DNA from: Hippopus hippopus
Lineage: Eukaryota > Mollusca > Bivalvia > Cardiida > Cardiidae
DNA length: 64,000 nt
Reading direction: 5' to 3'
NCBI GenBank assembly: GCA_946811185.2
Contig: OX328105.1
Coordinates: forward strand, 52,576,845 to 52,640,844
Below, piece after piece: positions 32,174 through 44,138 of the stretch. Positions within the stretch are counted from its first letter, which is position 1; each line of letters starts with the position of its first letter. Under the pieces are notes generated by a model. The model was not told the DNA's origin, did no database searches, and saw nothing but the letters and a program-made list of their open reading frames with translations. Position numbers and translations under genes: made by a program.

Positions 32174-32789
32174 GGGCCCAGTTTCACAAAAAAACCTTCA
32201 CTCTTATTTTGCTCTCAGGTCCACTAACAGACTCTGACATAACTCTTTACCAAACAACATACTTTTAGACAAGTCCAAATTGAAAGCATTTGCAGACAAC
32301 ATAATTAATGTGACTAAAAAATTGATCTGTTTTGGGAAGGGAAGAAAACATTGTGGGAAAAGGAGAAAATGCTGGTTACCAGCATTTTCTCCTTTTCCCA
32401 CAATGATTCCAGAAGGCTTCTTTCTCAGGGTCGTGAAAACCAGGGATTGTTTGGTAAAGGGTTAAGTTGACTTGGTCATTTCAGTCGAATTTCTTTAACA
32501 TTTGCAGGCTTTAGAAACATTCTCCAACCCCAAGTTGACACAATGTTTCAGACTCAGCTTGTCAAAATAATTGACTGAAGTCATTTTAACAGACTTGATT
32601 CCATTATTTTGCTGAAATGAGTAAGAAATGTTGTGTCAACTTAGGATTTGAGAATGTTTCTAAAGTCTGTTAATATGAGTAAAATGGGTCTCAACTCTCA
32701 AGTAACAGACTTAACATAAGCTGGAAATGGGGTCCTTCAACAGACTTGAGCAAAATAAGAGACTTAAGTTTTTGCATGAAACGGGGCCC
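32174..32789. mobile_element. GGGCCC-ended foldback element 1
   Basis: Left end GGGCCCAGTTTCACAAAA and right end TTTTTGCATGAAACGGGGCCC are inverted. The interior carries GACTTAAG / CTTAAGTC-like and AAATGTTGTGTCAACTTAGG motifs. A MITE is inserted at 32239-32465. Non-coding; superfamily not assigned. Confidence 0.65.
32239..32465 (+). mobile_element. Foldback MITE, reference copy with perfect hairpin
   Basis: ATAACTCTTTACCAAACAAC at the left and TTGTTTGGTAAAGGGTTAA at the right form the TIRs; the left TTAA is mutated and the right TTAA is at 32462-32465. The centre is a perfect 27-bp stem: arm 32349-32375, loop TTA 32376-32378, arm 32379-32405. Non-coding. Orientation of other copies is given relative to this one. 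Confidence 0.9.
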
Positions 32790-33155
32790 AGTTTCATGCA
32801 AAAACTTAATAGGTCTCTTTTTGTACTCAAATCAACTAACTTGTATTGCAGCTTAGCTTGAGTTTATTATTTGTGACACATTTTACTAAGATTTACAGAC
32901 TTGAGTGACATTCTCAAATCATGAGGTGACACAACATTTCAGGCTCAACTCAGCAAACTATGGACTTAAGTCTGAGCTGATGTAAGTCTATAGTTTGCTC
33001 ATCTCAGTCTGAAATGTTGTGTCAACTCAGGATTTTAGAATGAAACGACAGCCTGTTAATATTAGTGAAATGTGTCTCAAATACCAAACTTAAGTCAAAA
33101 GTTAGGGGATTTGAGTAAAATAAGAGACATAAGTTTTTTTGGTAAAACTGGGCCC
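32784..33155. mobile_element. GGGCCC-ended foldback element 2
   Basis: Shares the GGGCCC at 32784-32789 with element 1 and ends at GGGCCC 33150-33155. The two halves are extensively complementary: GACACAACATTTCAGGCTCA and AGCAAACTATGGACTTAAG are mirrored by CTTATAGTTTGCT-like and CTGAAATGTTGTGTCAAC. The whole could fold on itself. Non-coding. Confidence 0.7.
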
Positions 33156-33299
33156 TGGTCTTATTGTCAAACTTTGCCTAGATAACCAGTATCAGGCTGT
33201 AACAAACAGTGTTAAAATGGTTATCATAAGTTGACCTTTGAACTATTTTTTTAAGGCAAATTTTCAAGCTATTATTTTGTATACATTTCTTTGTGAAAA

Positions 33300-33671
33300 C
33301 TTTGAAAATCTTTTTGTCTGTAACACTAGGCATAGAGTTTTGATATTTGGTATGTATTATCATAAGATGGTCCCTAGTCAAATTGGGTCACTTTGATCAC
33401 TGATGGTCCACCTCCCTGTGGTTACAAGTATTACAAATAGTTCCATAGACTGGTTAAGAATCAAAATTTCTAAAGAATCAATCAGCTAGAATGATAAATA
33501 CAAGCCATGTGATCTATCTTGATCTGCAGATCATGCACAAAAATCTTAGAAAAAAAAAAGTAAAGCAGCAGATCATTGTTTTTGACCATAAAAGAATGGA
33601 ATTTGTCAATAGGAAACTTACCTTTCCTGGTTAATTCGGGTGAGCAATATAGAACCATTGTCATCCTCTTG
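33300..33671 (+). mobile_element. HINE-A-type core and 3' end, diverged
   Basis: AGGCATAGAGTTTTGATATTTGG and GGTCCCTAGTCAAATTGGGT are core phrases. The end AATTCGGGTGAGCAATATAG, AACCATTGTCATCCTCTTG and a T-run match the HINE-A 3' end position by position. The minus-strand 113-residue frame over this end is not a gene. Confidence 0.55.
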
Positions 33672-33679
33672 TTTATAAA

Positions 33680-35150
33680 AAACTTGACAGTGTCATGAAA
33701 AAACACGAAAATACATTTCTTTTTCTTTTTAACGCCGCTGAAGTCAAAGTAGTGAGTTGTATCTTCTAAAATCCAAAGGATTTTCGTATTATGAACAGAA
33801 AAGTTGAAATAGAATGTCACCAACGAAGGATCAAGTCACTCCAGAAAGCTTGTTGACCTATTAAGGGGCAGATAATTGTAGGAAAGTAATCCCAGCATGA
33901 TTTATTGTCTCTATTCAATGCAGATAATTGTAGAGAATTCATTACAACAGCCCTTATCTTTCTCTATCCATAGATTTTTGGGAGGGTAAGATTTCCATCA
34001 GAATAAGTCATGGTTTGTACAGTTATAGTTAGCAAGATATTTTATACAAGCTAGACTAGTACTGGCTTAAGTCCAGGATAATGGCAGGTTGGCCGGGATA
34101 ATGGCAGGTTGGCAACTGTCCACAGATGGGTTGAGGATGCTGTCACCAAGGACGGATCAAGGCAAGCTAGAAAAGTTGTCGGTCTATTCAGGGGCAGCTG
34201 TGTTCAAGTGTACAGTCAATCTTGCACATCTGAGGTATTTCTTCAAAGTGAAGAAATGGAAAATAATTAACAAGTAAATCACCTACAGGACAGACCATTT
34301 TTACAGACCACATCAGTGGACTTTTTTCACCTTCTAATCAAAGATGGTGAGTTAAATAAATTTAACATATAGCAGAGATCAAGACTAGACTGCAAAAAAT
34401 GTGTAAAGACCAGTACTAGGCGAGTTATAACTGAATGTATTTTTCAGGGGAATTTTTTCCTGGACCTTGAAAAGTAACGAGCTTGTGTGACAAATCTTGC
34501 CTAAAATTGTCCTAACCAGGACTTAAACTGGCGTAACTCAAACTCTTCCTTAACTGTATGGATACAACCTAGACTCTTACCAGTATTAGAGTAGCTGACA
34601 TTGGCCCTTGTTATAACCTAATACTTGTGGAGCTAATTTTCAGTCCTACCAAATTCAAAATACATCTTACATGAAGAGTTTTTCCTGGATCCAAATCAGT
34701 ATATGGCTTGCATAGTTTACTTACCATTGCACTTACTCTTTGGATTCTAACCCTCAAATAATTTCTTTTTAAACTGGCTGGTGACAATTAATGTACTAGG
34801 AGCTTTGATATCTCTGATAGAGAAAATAAAGCTTGAGAGGATGATTTTTTTTACAACAATCTGCCCCTGAAAGATCAATAACCATTCTGGTTTGTTTTGA
34901 TCCAACTTTAGAGGCAGTATATCTCCTCTTTTGTGCTGAGAAACTGAAAATCTTGGTCTTTTCATTTAAGACATAAGACTTCCACTATTCTGTCTCCTGT
35001 TGAGTAATCAACTCTGCACTTTTTCTGACTGGAATTTCCCTGATGCTAAACAGAGCAAATAAAAAGTTTTGAAAAGTTTTTGTGAAATTGATAAAAAAAT
35101 TTTCCATCTTTTTTTTTTGTTTACAACATGCTTTTAAGATTTTTTATGAC
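33680..35150. repeat. Mixed old repeat fragments
   Basis: 33809-33870 and 34140-34200 share GTCACCAA, GGATCAAG and TATT(A/C)AGGGGCAG, and 34845-34930 resembles their complement. 33985-34085 and the complement of 34440-34740 resemble units of the 240-bp array at 14-20 kb. 34081-34112 is a short direct duplication (ATAATGGCAGGTTGGC). No gene recognised. Confidence 0.5.
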
Positions 35151-35169
35151 TTTACGAAACCCCCCCTTC

Positions 35170-35385
35170 CCCCCCACACCTGGCTCGGCAAATTTCTTTC
35201 TGAGGATTCATTCCTCTCTCACAGCTGACTATTGTTTTGACGATGATTATGTGGGAAAGCAGCCAGTGGCTTGGAAAGAAGATTGTGCGGAGTACTGGTA
35301 AAAGAGACTCCAGGAAAGCATGGATAGGTCTGGCTGCAGCAATATAACTGAAATAATGTTGAAAAACGGCATCAAACACCATACA
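35170..35385 (+). mobile_element. tRNA-derived SINE, 5'-truncated
   Basis: The body matches the 3' two thirds of 61815-62135: AAAGCAGCCAGTGGCTTGGA, GTACTGGTAAAAGAGACTCC, AAAGCATGGATAGGT and AACACCATACAATC. A poly-C stretch precedes it in place of the tRNA head. Confidence 0.75.
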
Positions 35386-35479
35386 ATCGTAAGGGTTTAT
35401 TATTGCATTTTATTGAAGTTATTTTCAAATTTGTGTTTAGAGAGTAAATATGAGAGAAAATTCAAGGAGTGGATTGTTT

Positions 35480-36338
35480 AGCTCTACAGGCCTAAGGCCA
35501 GAAGAGCCAGTGCCAAGGCAAGGTTTCTGTCATCTATCCATCCATCTTTCCATTTATATACATTATATTTGTGATATAGTCAACATTTGTAGTTTGATCT
35601 TTTTAAAAATTATGCACATTATTCAATTCATCCATAGTGTGAAACCCTTTGAACTTTAAGAAAATCCAACATTTAGGGAAAGTTTGATTTTTTACACAAT
35701 AAGGTCTACATTTTTTTTTTTGATATTTCTGCAACTTGCACAGATTATTTGTTTTAACTCTTTACCAAACAACATAATTTTAGACACAACCAAATTGAAA
35801 GGATCTGTAGAAAACAAATAGTGAAAATTGTCTTTAAAACTGGTACAAAATGTTGTGAAAATGTTGTTTACAAGCATTTTCCCATTTTCCCTCAGTATTT
35901 CAAAGATACTGTATTTGTTGACTGATTCTTGTGTACAAAACAAAGTCCAAATTATTTGTTGCACTTTTTTTAAAGCTTGATGCTATTGTGTATTACAGTG
36001 ATTAATAAAGCCCTGTTGACTTTGGACTGATTTCTAAAGATTTGAGGATTTTCCTTGATCATTGCCCTATTTGTCCCTTGCAAGATATGTATTAGGCTGT
36101 TTTTATTCTGTTACTCCGACTGGCACGCATTCAGGCCCAGTGCAAACCTGACTAATGGATGTTAGAAAATGACAGAAATTTCCTGAAATATTGCTTTAAA
36201 GGAGTCAGAGAATTTTCCCTAATGGCTTGAAGCTGATGATACATACTGTAGGAAAATTTAGCATAAATTTAACTGCTTCTTTCACTATACTGGTCAGTAA
36301 TTGCTGGTAGAGCGATTTAGGCCCTCCTGGGCCTGTTG
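35480..36338 (+). mobile_element. HINE-B5
   Basis: 5' AGCTCTACAGGCCTAAGGCC with GAAGAGCC, degenerate leader, and 3' GGTAGAGCGATTTAGG, hairpin AGGCCC-TCCT-GGGCCT, then GTTG and Ts. A MITE left end and arm lie inside at 35754-35900. Confidence 0.7.
35754..35900 (+). mobile_element. Foldback MITE, truncated, inside HINE-B5
   Basis: TTAA at 35754-35757, CTCTTTACCAAACAACATAA, then degraded hairpin arms (GTTGTTTACAAGC). The right terminus is absent. Confidence 0.6.
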
Positions 36339-36789
36339 TTCCATTTGTTGAACAGTATTTTTATGTATAAGTCTCTCTACATTTAAGGCATAACATATAC
36401 AAGCTTGATCTTCATTTCTTTAGCAGTGTACAAGTTTGAGTAGTTAGAATTTTCTCGGGTGGGGGGTAGTAATGGTATAAGCTTGACCCTTGAAAGTGCC
36501 TGCCCAAAAAGAAAAGGACCATTAAAATCAATAGAACAGGCATAGATCATGTAACTTCAAGGTTGATTTTATCAGAATACCAAACAAAACATCAGACATT
36601 GCACATCACAGATGATACTGCATGCTCTGTGCAGTCTGAACTTGATCGACCATATCTGCAAAATGAACTTTAAGTTGTACTTAGCTCATGATTTTTAGTA
36701 ACTAGTCTCTTTTATACAATTCAAGAAAGGTCAGATAACACAAATTAAGAATCTACTTTAAGTAAGATCAGCCCAAGTCTCTTGTTAAA

Positions 36790-37215
36790 GTCCCACTCTC
36801 ACAATCATCACAGTGTTTGCTGGGTTCCTCCCAGTGAAGTGTAGCTGGTAATCAGAGGGTGTTTTCACCCTAGAAATGGGTTAACATTCTCATACACCTG
36901 ATGTTTCCCTGGTTTTATCCTGGAAAAGAAGCTGTATTGTGTGCTGTGATCACAGACTTTCGAGGTTACGCTCCGCTTTGGGATGGAATACCAACGGCTT
37001 GTCGTCAGTGATGTTCTGAAGATTGCCAGAATTGTCCCATCACACCCCACTTGTGTGTTAGTGACATGCCAGTGTCGTGCTGTCATCAACAGGTTACCAA
37101 CACAGGGTATGTTCCTAGAGGTGATTGAACTTTGTGCCAAATCACCAAGGTTTATAGTGATTTTGGCCCCGATGGATAACACAATTTCAAGGCTATTCTC
37201 ACAAGAATACCTCAC
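36790..37215 (-). repeat. Coding-like interspersed repeat, copy 2
   Basis: Reverse-complement homologue of 29580-30030. The minus strand keeps a 116-codon frame (DGTILAIFRTSLTTSRWYSI, SVTSKVCDHSTQYSFFSR) and the plus strand a 115-codon frame over the same DNA. No family recognised; overlapping frames on both strands argue for caution. Confidence 0.5.
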
Positions 37216-37299
37216 AAAATATATTGTACATCAGAGATTATGCCACTTGGAATATTCTCCTTATGTGGCCTTGGTTTATCCTTTTACCTTTCAATCCTG

Positions 37300-37434
37300 T
37301 TTTAACAACCCTGAGACAGTAGGTTTATGAAAACACAGTGGAAAAAGGAGAAACCAGCATTTTCTCCATTTTCCATCAATGTTTTCTGCCCAGCCAGTGA
37401 AAATTTCCACTTTTTTATACATTCACGGCTTTAA
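37300..37434 (-). mobile_element. Foldback MITE fragment upstream of a full copy
   Basis: TTTAACAACCCTGAGACAGT, GGAGAAACCAGCATTTTCTCC (shortened hairpin), then decayed right half ending at the TTAA shared with 37431. The same arrangement recurs at 43780-43914. Confidence 0.65.
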
Positions 37435-37658
37435 CTCTTTACCACACAACAAAATCTTAGACTGTACCATATTGAAAGCATTTACAGATGACAAACAAAT
37501 GTGACTCAAATATTGAAACATGTTTTGGGAAGGGTAGAAAACTTTGTGGGAAAAGGAGAAAATGCTGGTTACCAACATTTTCTCCTTTTCTCACAATGTT
37601 TTCAAAAGCTTTCTTCTTCAGGGTCGTTAAAAGTCGGGATTGTGTGGTAAAGAGTTAA
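37431..37658 (+). mobile_element. TTAA-flanked foldback MITE, full copy (unit 1)
   Basis: TTAA at 37431-37434 and 37655-37658; TIRs CTCTTTACCACACAACAAAA and GGGATTGTGTGGTAAAGAG. The central hairpin has two mismatches. Confidence 0.85.
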
Positions 37659-37783
37659 GCCTGATCATTGTTGTTCATTCAAATTGTGCACAGTTCTATT
37701 ATTTTGAAAGTGCAGTCTGATCGTAAATCTATGCTGTCTGTTACTTCATTCTAGACCAAGATTAGACTAGAGATTACCTTTAT

Positions 37784-38000
37784 TATACCCCCCACAACGA
37801 AGTGGAGGGGGGTATACTGGAATCGCCATGGCTGTCTGTCCATCTGTCCATCAGTCCGTCCGTCTGTAGATACAAATTTGTTTGGCAAAATACTCTTGAC
37901 AGTTTTTCAGGTACTGAACTCAAATTTACACACAGTGTTCTAATATATACGAAGTTGTGCATGTGCAATTTTCATGACCCTGGTGCGATTTGTTGCAGAA
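37784..38000 (+). mobile_element. HINE-D-type 5' end
   Basis: ATACCCCCCACAACGAAGTG with GAGGGGGGTAT forms a 5' hairpin, followed by ACTGGAATCGCCATGGCTGT and a TCCGTCCGTC leader. Related starts occur at about 40625, 44270 and 47180. No matching 3' end is identified, so the whole-element length is unknown. Confidence 0.6.
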
Positions 38001-38579
38001 TTATCTGAATTGTGGAATTTTAAAAAAAGTTTGTGGGAAGGATGACATTGACAATGTTTTGGTTTGATCATTTTTTCTCAGCCGTGGCCCTTGAATTTTA
38101 TAGTTTCTAAGTTTGTTTCCATGCTGGGCCCCCGCCACTCGGGGCCTTAGAAATAGGTGGCTGCCTTCACCTCTGTGGCATATGGGTGGTAAGAGTCCCC
38201 AGAAACAGAGGAGACCAATATGGAGCATCACCCTTCTCCACCAGCTCTTCTTTGGTAGAGTTGTCTATCTGTCAGGGCACCTGTCTTAACAAAGTGGAGG
38301 TGGGTATATTGGAATCGCTATTCATTATGGACCAGTAATAGTCTGTTTGCCCATCCGTCAGCCCAGACCAATATCTTGTGAAGTCCTTGACGAAAATTGA
38401 TGAAACTTCATGTATGTCTGCCATTGGATAGGTCGTTTATACTATTTTTTTCTATATGTATATATAATGACGTGTCATTGAAAAAGGGGGCTTGATGTAT
38501 ATTTTCTTTGTTTTCATTTAATGAAATGCCATGTTATAGAAAGAGGAGACTAAATTTACAATCCCATTATGGACCTCTT

Positions 38580-38870
38580 ATATATTTCATCATACTGCTT
38601 GCTATAAAACAACAAAAAAAAAAACAGCAAAGTTGAAAAAAAAAAAAAAAATCTATAAAATGTATAAAGAAAAGTACAAAAAGATTGAAATATTTTAAGT
38701 ATAAGAAAAAAAGAAGAAAAAAAAAAAAAGAAATAATCATAAAGAAATAATAATAGTAATAATAATACAAAAAAAAAAAAGGAAAAAAAAAATTTAAAAT
38801 AAGAGAAAAGGAAAACGATGTATTTTATGGGAAAAAAAAGTAAAAAAAAAGGATTTACCAAAAAAAAATG
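38580..38870 (+). repeat. A-rich / AATAAT low-complexity tract (four copies)
   Basis: Poly-A runs with TAGTAATAATAATAC, repeated at about 42320-42560, 45100-45360 and 48880-49130. Length differs between copies. The predicted Phe/Tyr-rich and Lys-rich peptides on its two strands are artefacts. Confidence 0.9.
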
Positions 38871-40099
38871 TGTGTATATTTAGAATTGATAGATTGTGTG
38901 TGTTGTGTGTGTGAAGTGACTAGAGAACATTATGAATTTAATGTTACCAAAAGTTTGTGCTCATCCATAGTCCAGGAGATTTCAGTCCTTCACTTCCAAA
39001 TCTCAAGCACTCATGTTTCAGATCTGAAACCAAAATGTGAAGAATAATCATCATGTCATGCATGTCAGATGTTCAGGAGTTTTGTTCCAGGAATATATGA
39101 GTAAAAAACTCCTAAGAGACTTTTGTAGATTGTTAAAGAAGGAAAGCTCAATTTTTAATATCCATGTGTAACATGATATTTTGTTAGAAGTCCATAATTC
39201 AGAAATGAAAAAAAGAAATGATTTAATGTCTAATGCTTTGTCGGATGGTCTTGTGTGAGACCATACTTGTTATATTTGGTATGCAGTAACATTTGGCGAA
39301 CCTTTCTACCAGGATTGTTGAAATTATAGCTGTTGGTCAAAAGTAATCCTGCTTTAGGAAGGACTGCATTATAGCCCTTGAGTCAAATGTTATGAAATGA
39401 GGAAACAATCATTAAACATATTTTCATTTAGTCAATACTTTTACAACTCTTTCAAGAAACCATGACAATTTACAACACAATTTCCTCTTATGACCATTTG
39501 GAAGGCAATTTGAAAACTTTATCATCCATGTCCAAGAGAAATCACATTATTCTAGCCAGATTTAATTTTCCAACCTAAAACCTCACAGAAAGGGTCATAA
39601 AGAACAAACATTCATAGTCTAGGATAGTTTATTAGACACTATAGTCTTACTGAGTCATGTTGCAAAGGAAGTATTCTACAAATGAAGAGCCCTAGTCCCT
39701 GTTTCTTAGTCATACCCACTTATTTCAAAATCAATCAGATAGTGATGCTAAAGGCAGTTTACTGGAACCACAGGTCATTGTTATGGATTCCTTTGTTTTT
39801 CTCATTATTGCTTTACATTATTCTATGCTTTTCTTCATGCTGAATTTAGGACTTGTTTATAACAAAGGCATTCTAGAAATTGTAGAACCCTAGTTATGAT
39901 TTCTGTACCTGAGCCTTCTGTATTAAATCTAAAGAATACTGGAACCATGTGTCATTTTACTATACTGCTCTGTGTATGTAAAATGTAATTTTATTGCTAT
40001 CACTATTCTACTTTTGGGAATTGGAAGGGAGAGTATTCTTAGTGTAGATGGGTTGGTTAAAGTTGTGTTGGATTTGGAATGGCAGGAAGTATTTTTTAT

Positions 40100-40200
40100 T
40101 GTGGGTTGGGTATTGGTTGTGTGTTGGGTTTTGGTGGGGAGGGGTGGGGTGGGGGTGGGTTCGGGTAGCGGTGGGAATGGGTGGGTTTGGAGGGGTAGTA
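40100..40200 (+). repeat. G-rich minisatellite, short allele-like copy
   Basis: Runs of GGG/GGGG separated by GT, such as GGTGGGGAGGGGTGGGGTGG. The homologous positions at 46601-46750 and 50371-50535 carry longer versions. Quadruplex-forming pattern on the + strand. Confidence 0.85.
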
Positions 40201-40999
40201 TGTAGGTAGGTAGTGCTATGTTTGACTGGTTGTAACCATGAATTAGCATTGCATATAATCAGCCATTAATTTCGGTTAAATTACCAAAAACGCATGACAT
40301 AAAAGTTTTTGTTTTCATAGTTTAATTTCTAATTCCATTTCAGAGCCTTTTGGAATTTCAAAAAAAGTTTGTGGGAAGGATGACATTGACAATGTTTTGG
40401 TTGATCATTTTTTCTCAGTTGTGGCCCTTGAATTTTATAGTTTCAAAGTTTGTTTCCATGCTGGGCCCCCGCCACTCGGGGCCTTAGAAATAGGTGGCTG
40501 CCTTCACCTCTGTGGCATATGGGTGGTAAGAGTCCCCAGAAACAGAGGAGACCAATATGGAGCATCACTCTTCTCCACCAGCTCTTCTTTGGTAGAGTTG
40601 TCTGTCTGTCAGTGCACCTGTCTTGACGAAGTGGAGGGGGATATACTGGAATCGCTATGGCTGTCTGTCCGTCCATCCGTCTGTCCATAGACACAAATTT
40701 GTCCGGCGAAATACTCTGACAGTTTTTCAGGTACTGAACTAAAATTTACACACTCTGTTCTTAAATATATGAAGTTGCACATGTGCAATTTCCATGACCC
40801 TGGTGTGATTTGTTGTGGAATTATCTACTCTTGAACTTTTTCAACTTGTACTTTTGTACTAAACCATTCTGCTTTCTGTGACAAAGACCTGTTTTGTGAC
40901 AAGGAGCTGGTGGGGGGTATGATCATGTTTAGTGATAGCTCTAGTTTGACATGGATCATATATAGTGACAGAAAAACTTTTATTTTGTTTATTTGGCTT

Positions 41000-42060
41000 T
41001 GTTATCCCCCGCCGAAGGCAATATAGTTTTAGCGTTGTCCATCTGTCCGTCCGTTTTTCCGTCCGTGTGTTTGTGTCTCTGTCCAGGAGAATATCTTCAA
41101 TACCATTGAACAGAATTTCATGAAACTTTATACATGTGTACAATAACCCATTCCACCAAAACAGTTTTTTTCTTTTCTTGATTCCATGCAAAATGGCAGA
41201 CTGGGAGTGATTTTAAGTAACACGGTCAAAATGTATTTTTGATGTTTTGAGTCTTATCTTGAAAACTATACAAAGTTTATACATTGAACTTGTCATGTCT
41301 ATCAACTACCATTAGGAAATGCATGAAAAAAAGTTTCATCCAGATTGACCATGCAACACCACAGTTATACATACTCTCATTTTTTGTAATGCCGTGTCAT
41401 GGAAAATTAGGGGGCTTGATGTATATTTCCAGTATGTACCAATATCTCTTTTACCATAACAAAATGTTATGAAACTTCATTTTTATATTGTTTATCACAA
41501 GCCACAGACAATTATTACTTGTTTTTATTTCATGAAATACCACATCATGAAAAAAGGGGGCTAAATGTTTAATTTCATCATGGACCAATGACCATCTGGT
41601 TGTATGTCTTTCCGGGCAGATATCATCTAAAGTGCTTGACAAAAACTAATGGAAATTCATACACTTGTTCCTTATGATGTCCACCGAGTTTTTTGCTGAT
41701 TTGATATTCAATATGCTGTCATAGAAAAAGGGGGATTCATGTATATTTCCATTAGGGATCAATATCTCTTTAACTCAGAATCCTACATAAACATTTATGA
41801 AACTCCATACGTATTCCTTATGATAGTCCACCAATAACATTATTTCAGTCTTTTTCATTGATAGTTATGTCACGGAAAAAGGGGGCTTGACATATATTTT
41901 CATCATGGACAATATCTCTTTAACTACAGGACAAAATGTTGTGAAACTTCATCTTTGTTGTTTATCATAAGCCACAGACAGTAGTTACTTGTTTTTATTT
42001 CATGAAATGCCATGTCATGAAAAAGGGGGTCTAAATGTATAATTTCATTATGAACCAGTA
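41000..42060 (+). repeat. HINE-type leader and ~155-bp tandem core
   Basis: TTATCCCCCGCCGAAGGCAA and GTCCATCTGTCCGTCCG mark another HINE-like 5' end at about 41006. Core units with GTCATGGAAAAAGGGGGCTT follow, spaced about 150-160 bp. Its counterpart is 47560-48620. Fragments of the same core lie at 3198, 4088 and 62160. Confidence 0.7.
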
Positions 42061-43274
42061 ATAGTCTGTTTGCCCATCTGTCTGCCCAGACCGATATCTT
42101 GTAAAGTTCTTGATGAAAATTGATGAGACTTCATGCATGTCTGCTATTGGATAGTTCATTTATACTATTTTTTTCTATATATATGATGACGTATCGTGGA
42201 AAAAGGGGGCTTGATGTATATTTTCTTTGTTTTCATTTAATGAAATGCCATGTTATAGAAAGAGAAGATTAAATGTACAATCCCATTATGGACCTCTTAT
42301 ATATTTTATCATACTGCTTGCTACATATAAAAAAAGAAAAGACAGCAAAGTTGAAAAAAAAAAAAAAATCTATAAAATATATAAAGAAAAGTACAAAAAG
42401 ATTGAAATATTTTAAGTATAAGAAAAAAAGAAGAAAAAAAAAAAGAATAATAAAAAAGAAATAATAATAGTAATAATAATACAAAAAAAAAAATTAATAA
42501 ATGGAAAAAGAGAAAAAGAAAATGATATATTTTATGAGGAAAAACGTGAAAAAAGATTTGTCAAAAAAAAAATGTGTGTATATCTAGAAGTGATAGTTAG
42601 TGTGTGTTGTGTGTGTGAAGTGACTAGAGAACATCATGAATTTAATGTTACCAAAAGTTTGTGCTCATCCATAGTCCAAGAGATTTCAGTCCTTCACTTC
42701 CAAATCTCAAGTACTCATGTTTCAGATCTGAAACCAAAATGTGAAGAATAATCATCATGTCATGCAATGTCAGATGTTCAGGAGTTTTATTCCAGAAATA
42801 TATAAGTAAAAAACTCCTAAGAGACTTTTGTAGATTGTTAAAGAAGGAAAGCTAAATTTTTAATATCCATGTATAACATGATGTTTTGTTAGAAGTCCAT
42901 AATTCAGAAATGAAAAAAAGAAATGATTTAATGTCTTATGCTTTCTAAGGGGGGGGGGGGGGGTAGGCTAATGATATAAGCTTGACCTTTGAAAGTGCCT
43001 GCCCAAAAAGAAAAGGACCATTAAAATCAGTAGAACAGGCATAGATCATGTAACTTCAAGGTTGATTTCATCAGAATACCAAACAAAACATCAGGCATTG
43101 CCCATCACGGTTGATACTGCATGCTCTGTGCAGTCTGAACTTGATCGACCATATCTGCAAAATGAACTTTAAGTTGTACTTGGCTCATGATTTTTAGTAA
43201 CTAGTCTCTTTTATGCAATTCAAGAAAGGTCAGATAACACAAATTAAGAATCTACTTTAAGTAAGATCAGCCCC

Positions 43275-43695
43275 ACTCTCACAATCATCACAGTGTTTGC
43301 TGGGTTCCTCCCAGTGAAGTGTAGCTGGTAATCAGAGGGTGTTTTCACCCTAGAAATGGGTTAACATTCTCATACACCTGATGTTTCCCTGGTTTTATCC
43401 TGGAAAAGAAGCTGTATTGTGTGCTGTGATCACAGACTTTCGAGGTTACGCTCCGCTTTGGGATGGAATACCAACGGCTTGTCGTCAGTGATGTTCTGAA
43501 GATTGCCAGAATTGTCCCATCACACCCCACTTGTGTGATAGTGACATGCCAGTGTCATGCTGTCATCAACAGGTTACCAGCACAGGGTATGTTCCTAGAG
43601 GTGATTGAACTTTGTGCCAAATCACCAAGGTTTATAGTGATTTTGGCCCCGATGGATAATGCAATTCCAAGGCTATTCTCACAAGAATACCTCAC
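43275..43695 (-). repeat. Coding-like interspersed repeat, copy 3
   Basis: Duplicate of 36790-37215 within unit 2. The minus-strand frame is shortened to 61 codons with the same DGTILAIFRTSL segment. It was copied by the segmental duplication, not by separate transposition. Confidence 0.5.
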
Positions 43696-43910
43696 AAAAT
43701 ATATTGTACATCAGAGATTATGCCACTTGGAATATTCTCCTTATGTGGCCTTGGTTTATCCTTTTACCTTTCAATCCTGTTTTAACGACCCTGAAACAGT
43801 AGGTTTATGAAAACACAGTGGAAAAAGGAGAAACCAGCATTTTCTCCATTTTCCATCAATGTTTTCTGCCCAGTCAGTGAAAAATTCCACTTTTTTATAC
43901 ATTCACGGCT

Positions 43911-44138
43911 TTAACTCATTACCACACAACAAAATCTTAGACTATACCATATTGAAAGCATTTGCAGATGACAAACAAATGTGACTCAAATATTGAAACA
44001 TGTTTTGGGAAGGGTAGAAAACTTTGTGGGAAAAGGAGAAAATGCTGGTTACCAACATTTTCTCCTTTTCTCACAATGTTTTCAAAAGCTTTCTTCTTCA
44101 GGGTCGTTAAAAGTCGGGATTGTGTGGTAAAGAGTTAA
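43911..44138 (+). mobile_element. TTAA-flanked foldback MITE, full copy (unit 2)
   Basis: Duplicate of 37431-37658, with TTAA at 43911-43914 and 44135-44138. A MITE fragment precedes it as in unit 1. Confidence 0.85.

Larger units (their letters stand above)
36457..42946 (+). repeat. 6.5-kb tandem segment, unit 1
   Basis: Near-identical to 42947-49500 at an offset of 6480 at 37.0 kb, rising to about 6558 at 42.6 kb through small indels. Within the unit a ~3.7-kb sub-segment (starting at the CAGTAATAGTCTGTTTGCCC phrase near 38344) begins again at about 42056. The unit contains the coding-like repeat, two MITEs, HINE-type 5' ends, A-rich tracts and a G-rich minisatellite. No conserved gene. 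Confidence 0.92.

Noticed and set aside
36983..37330. 115-residue plus-strand protein conserved in both 6.5-kb units
   Set aside because: Conservation follows from the recent duplication. The homologous repeat at 29580 does not keep this frame.
38556..38861. Phe/Tyr-rich proteins on the minus strand (also near 42300 and 45100)
   Set aside because: Translation of A-rich and AATAAT tracts.
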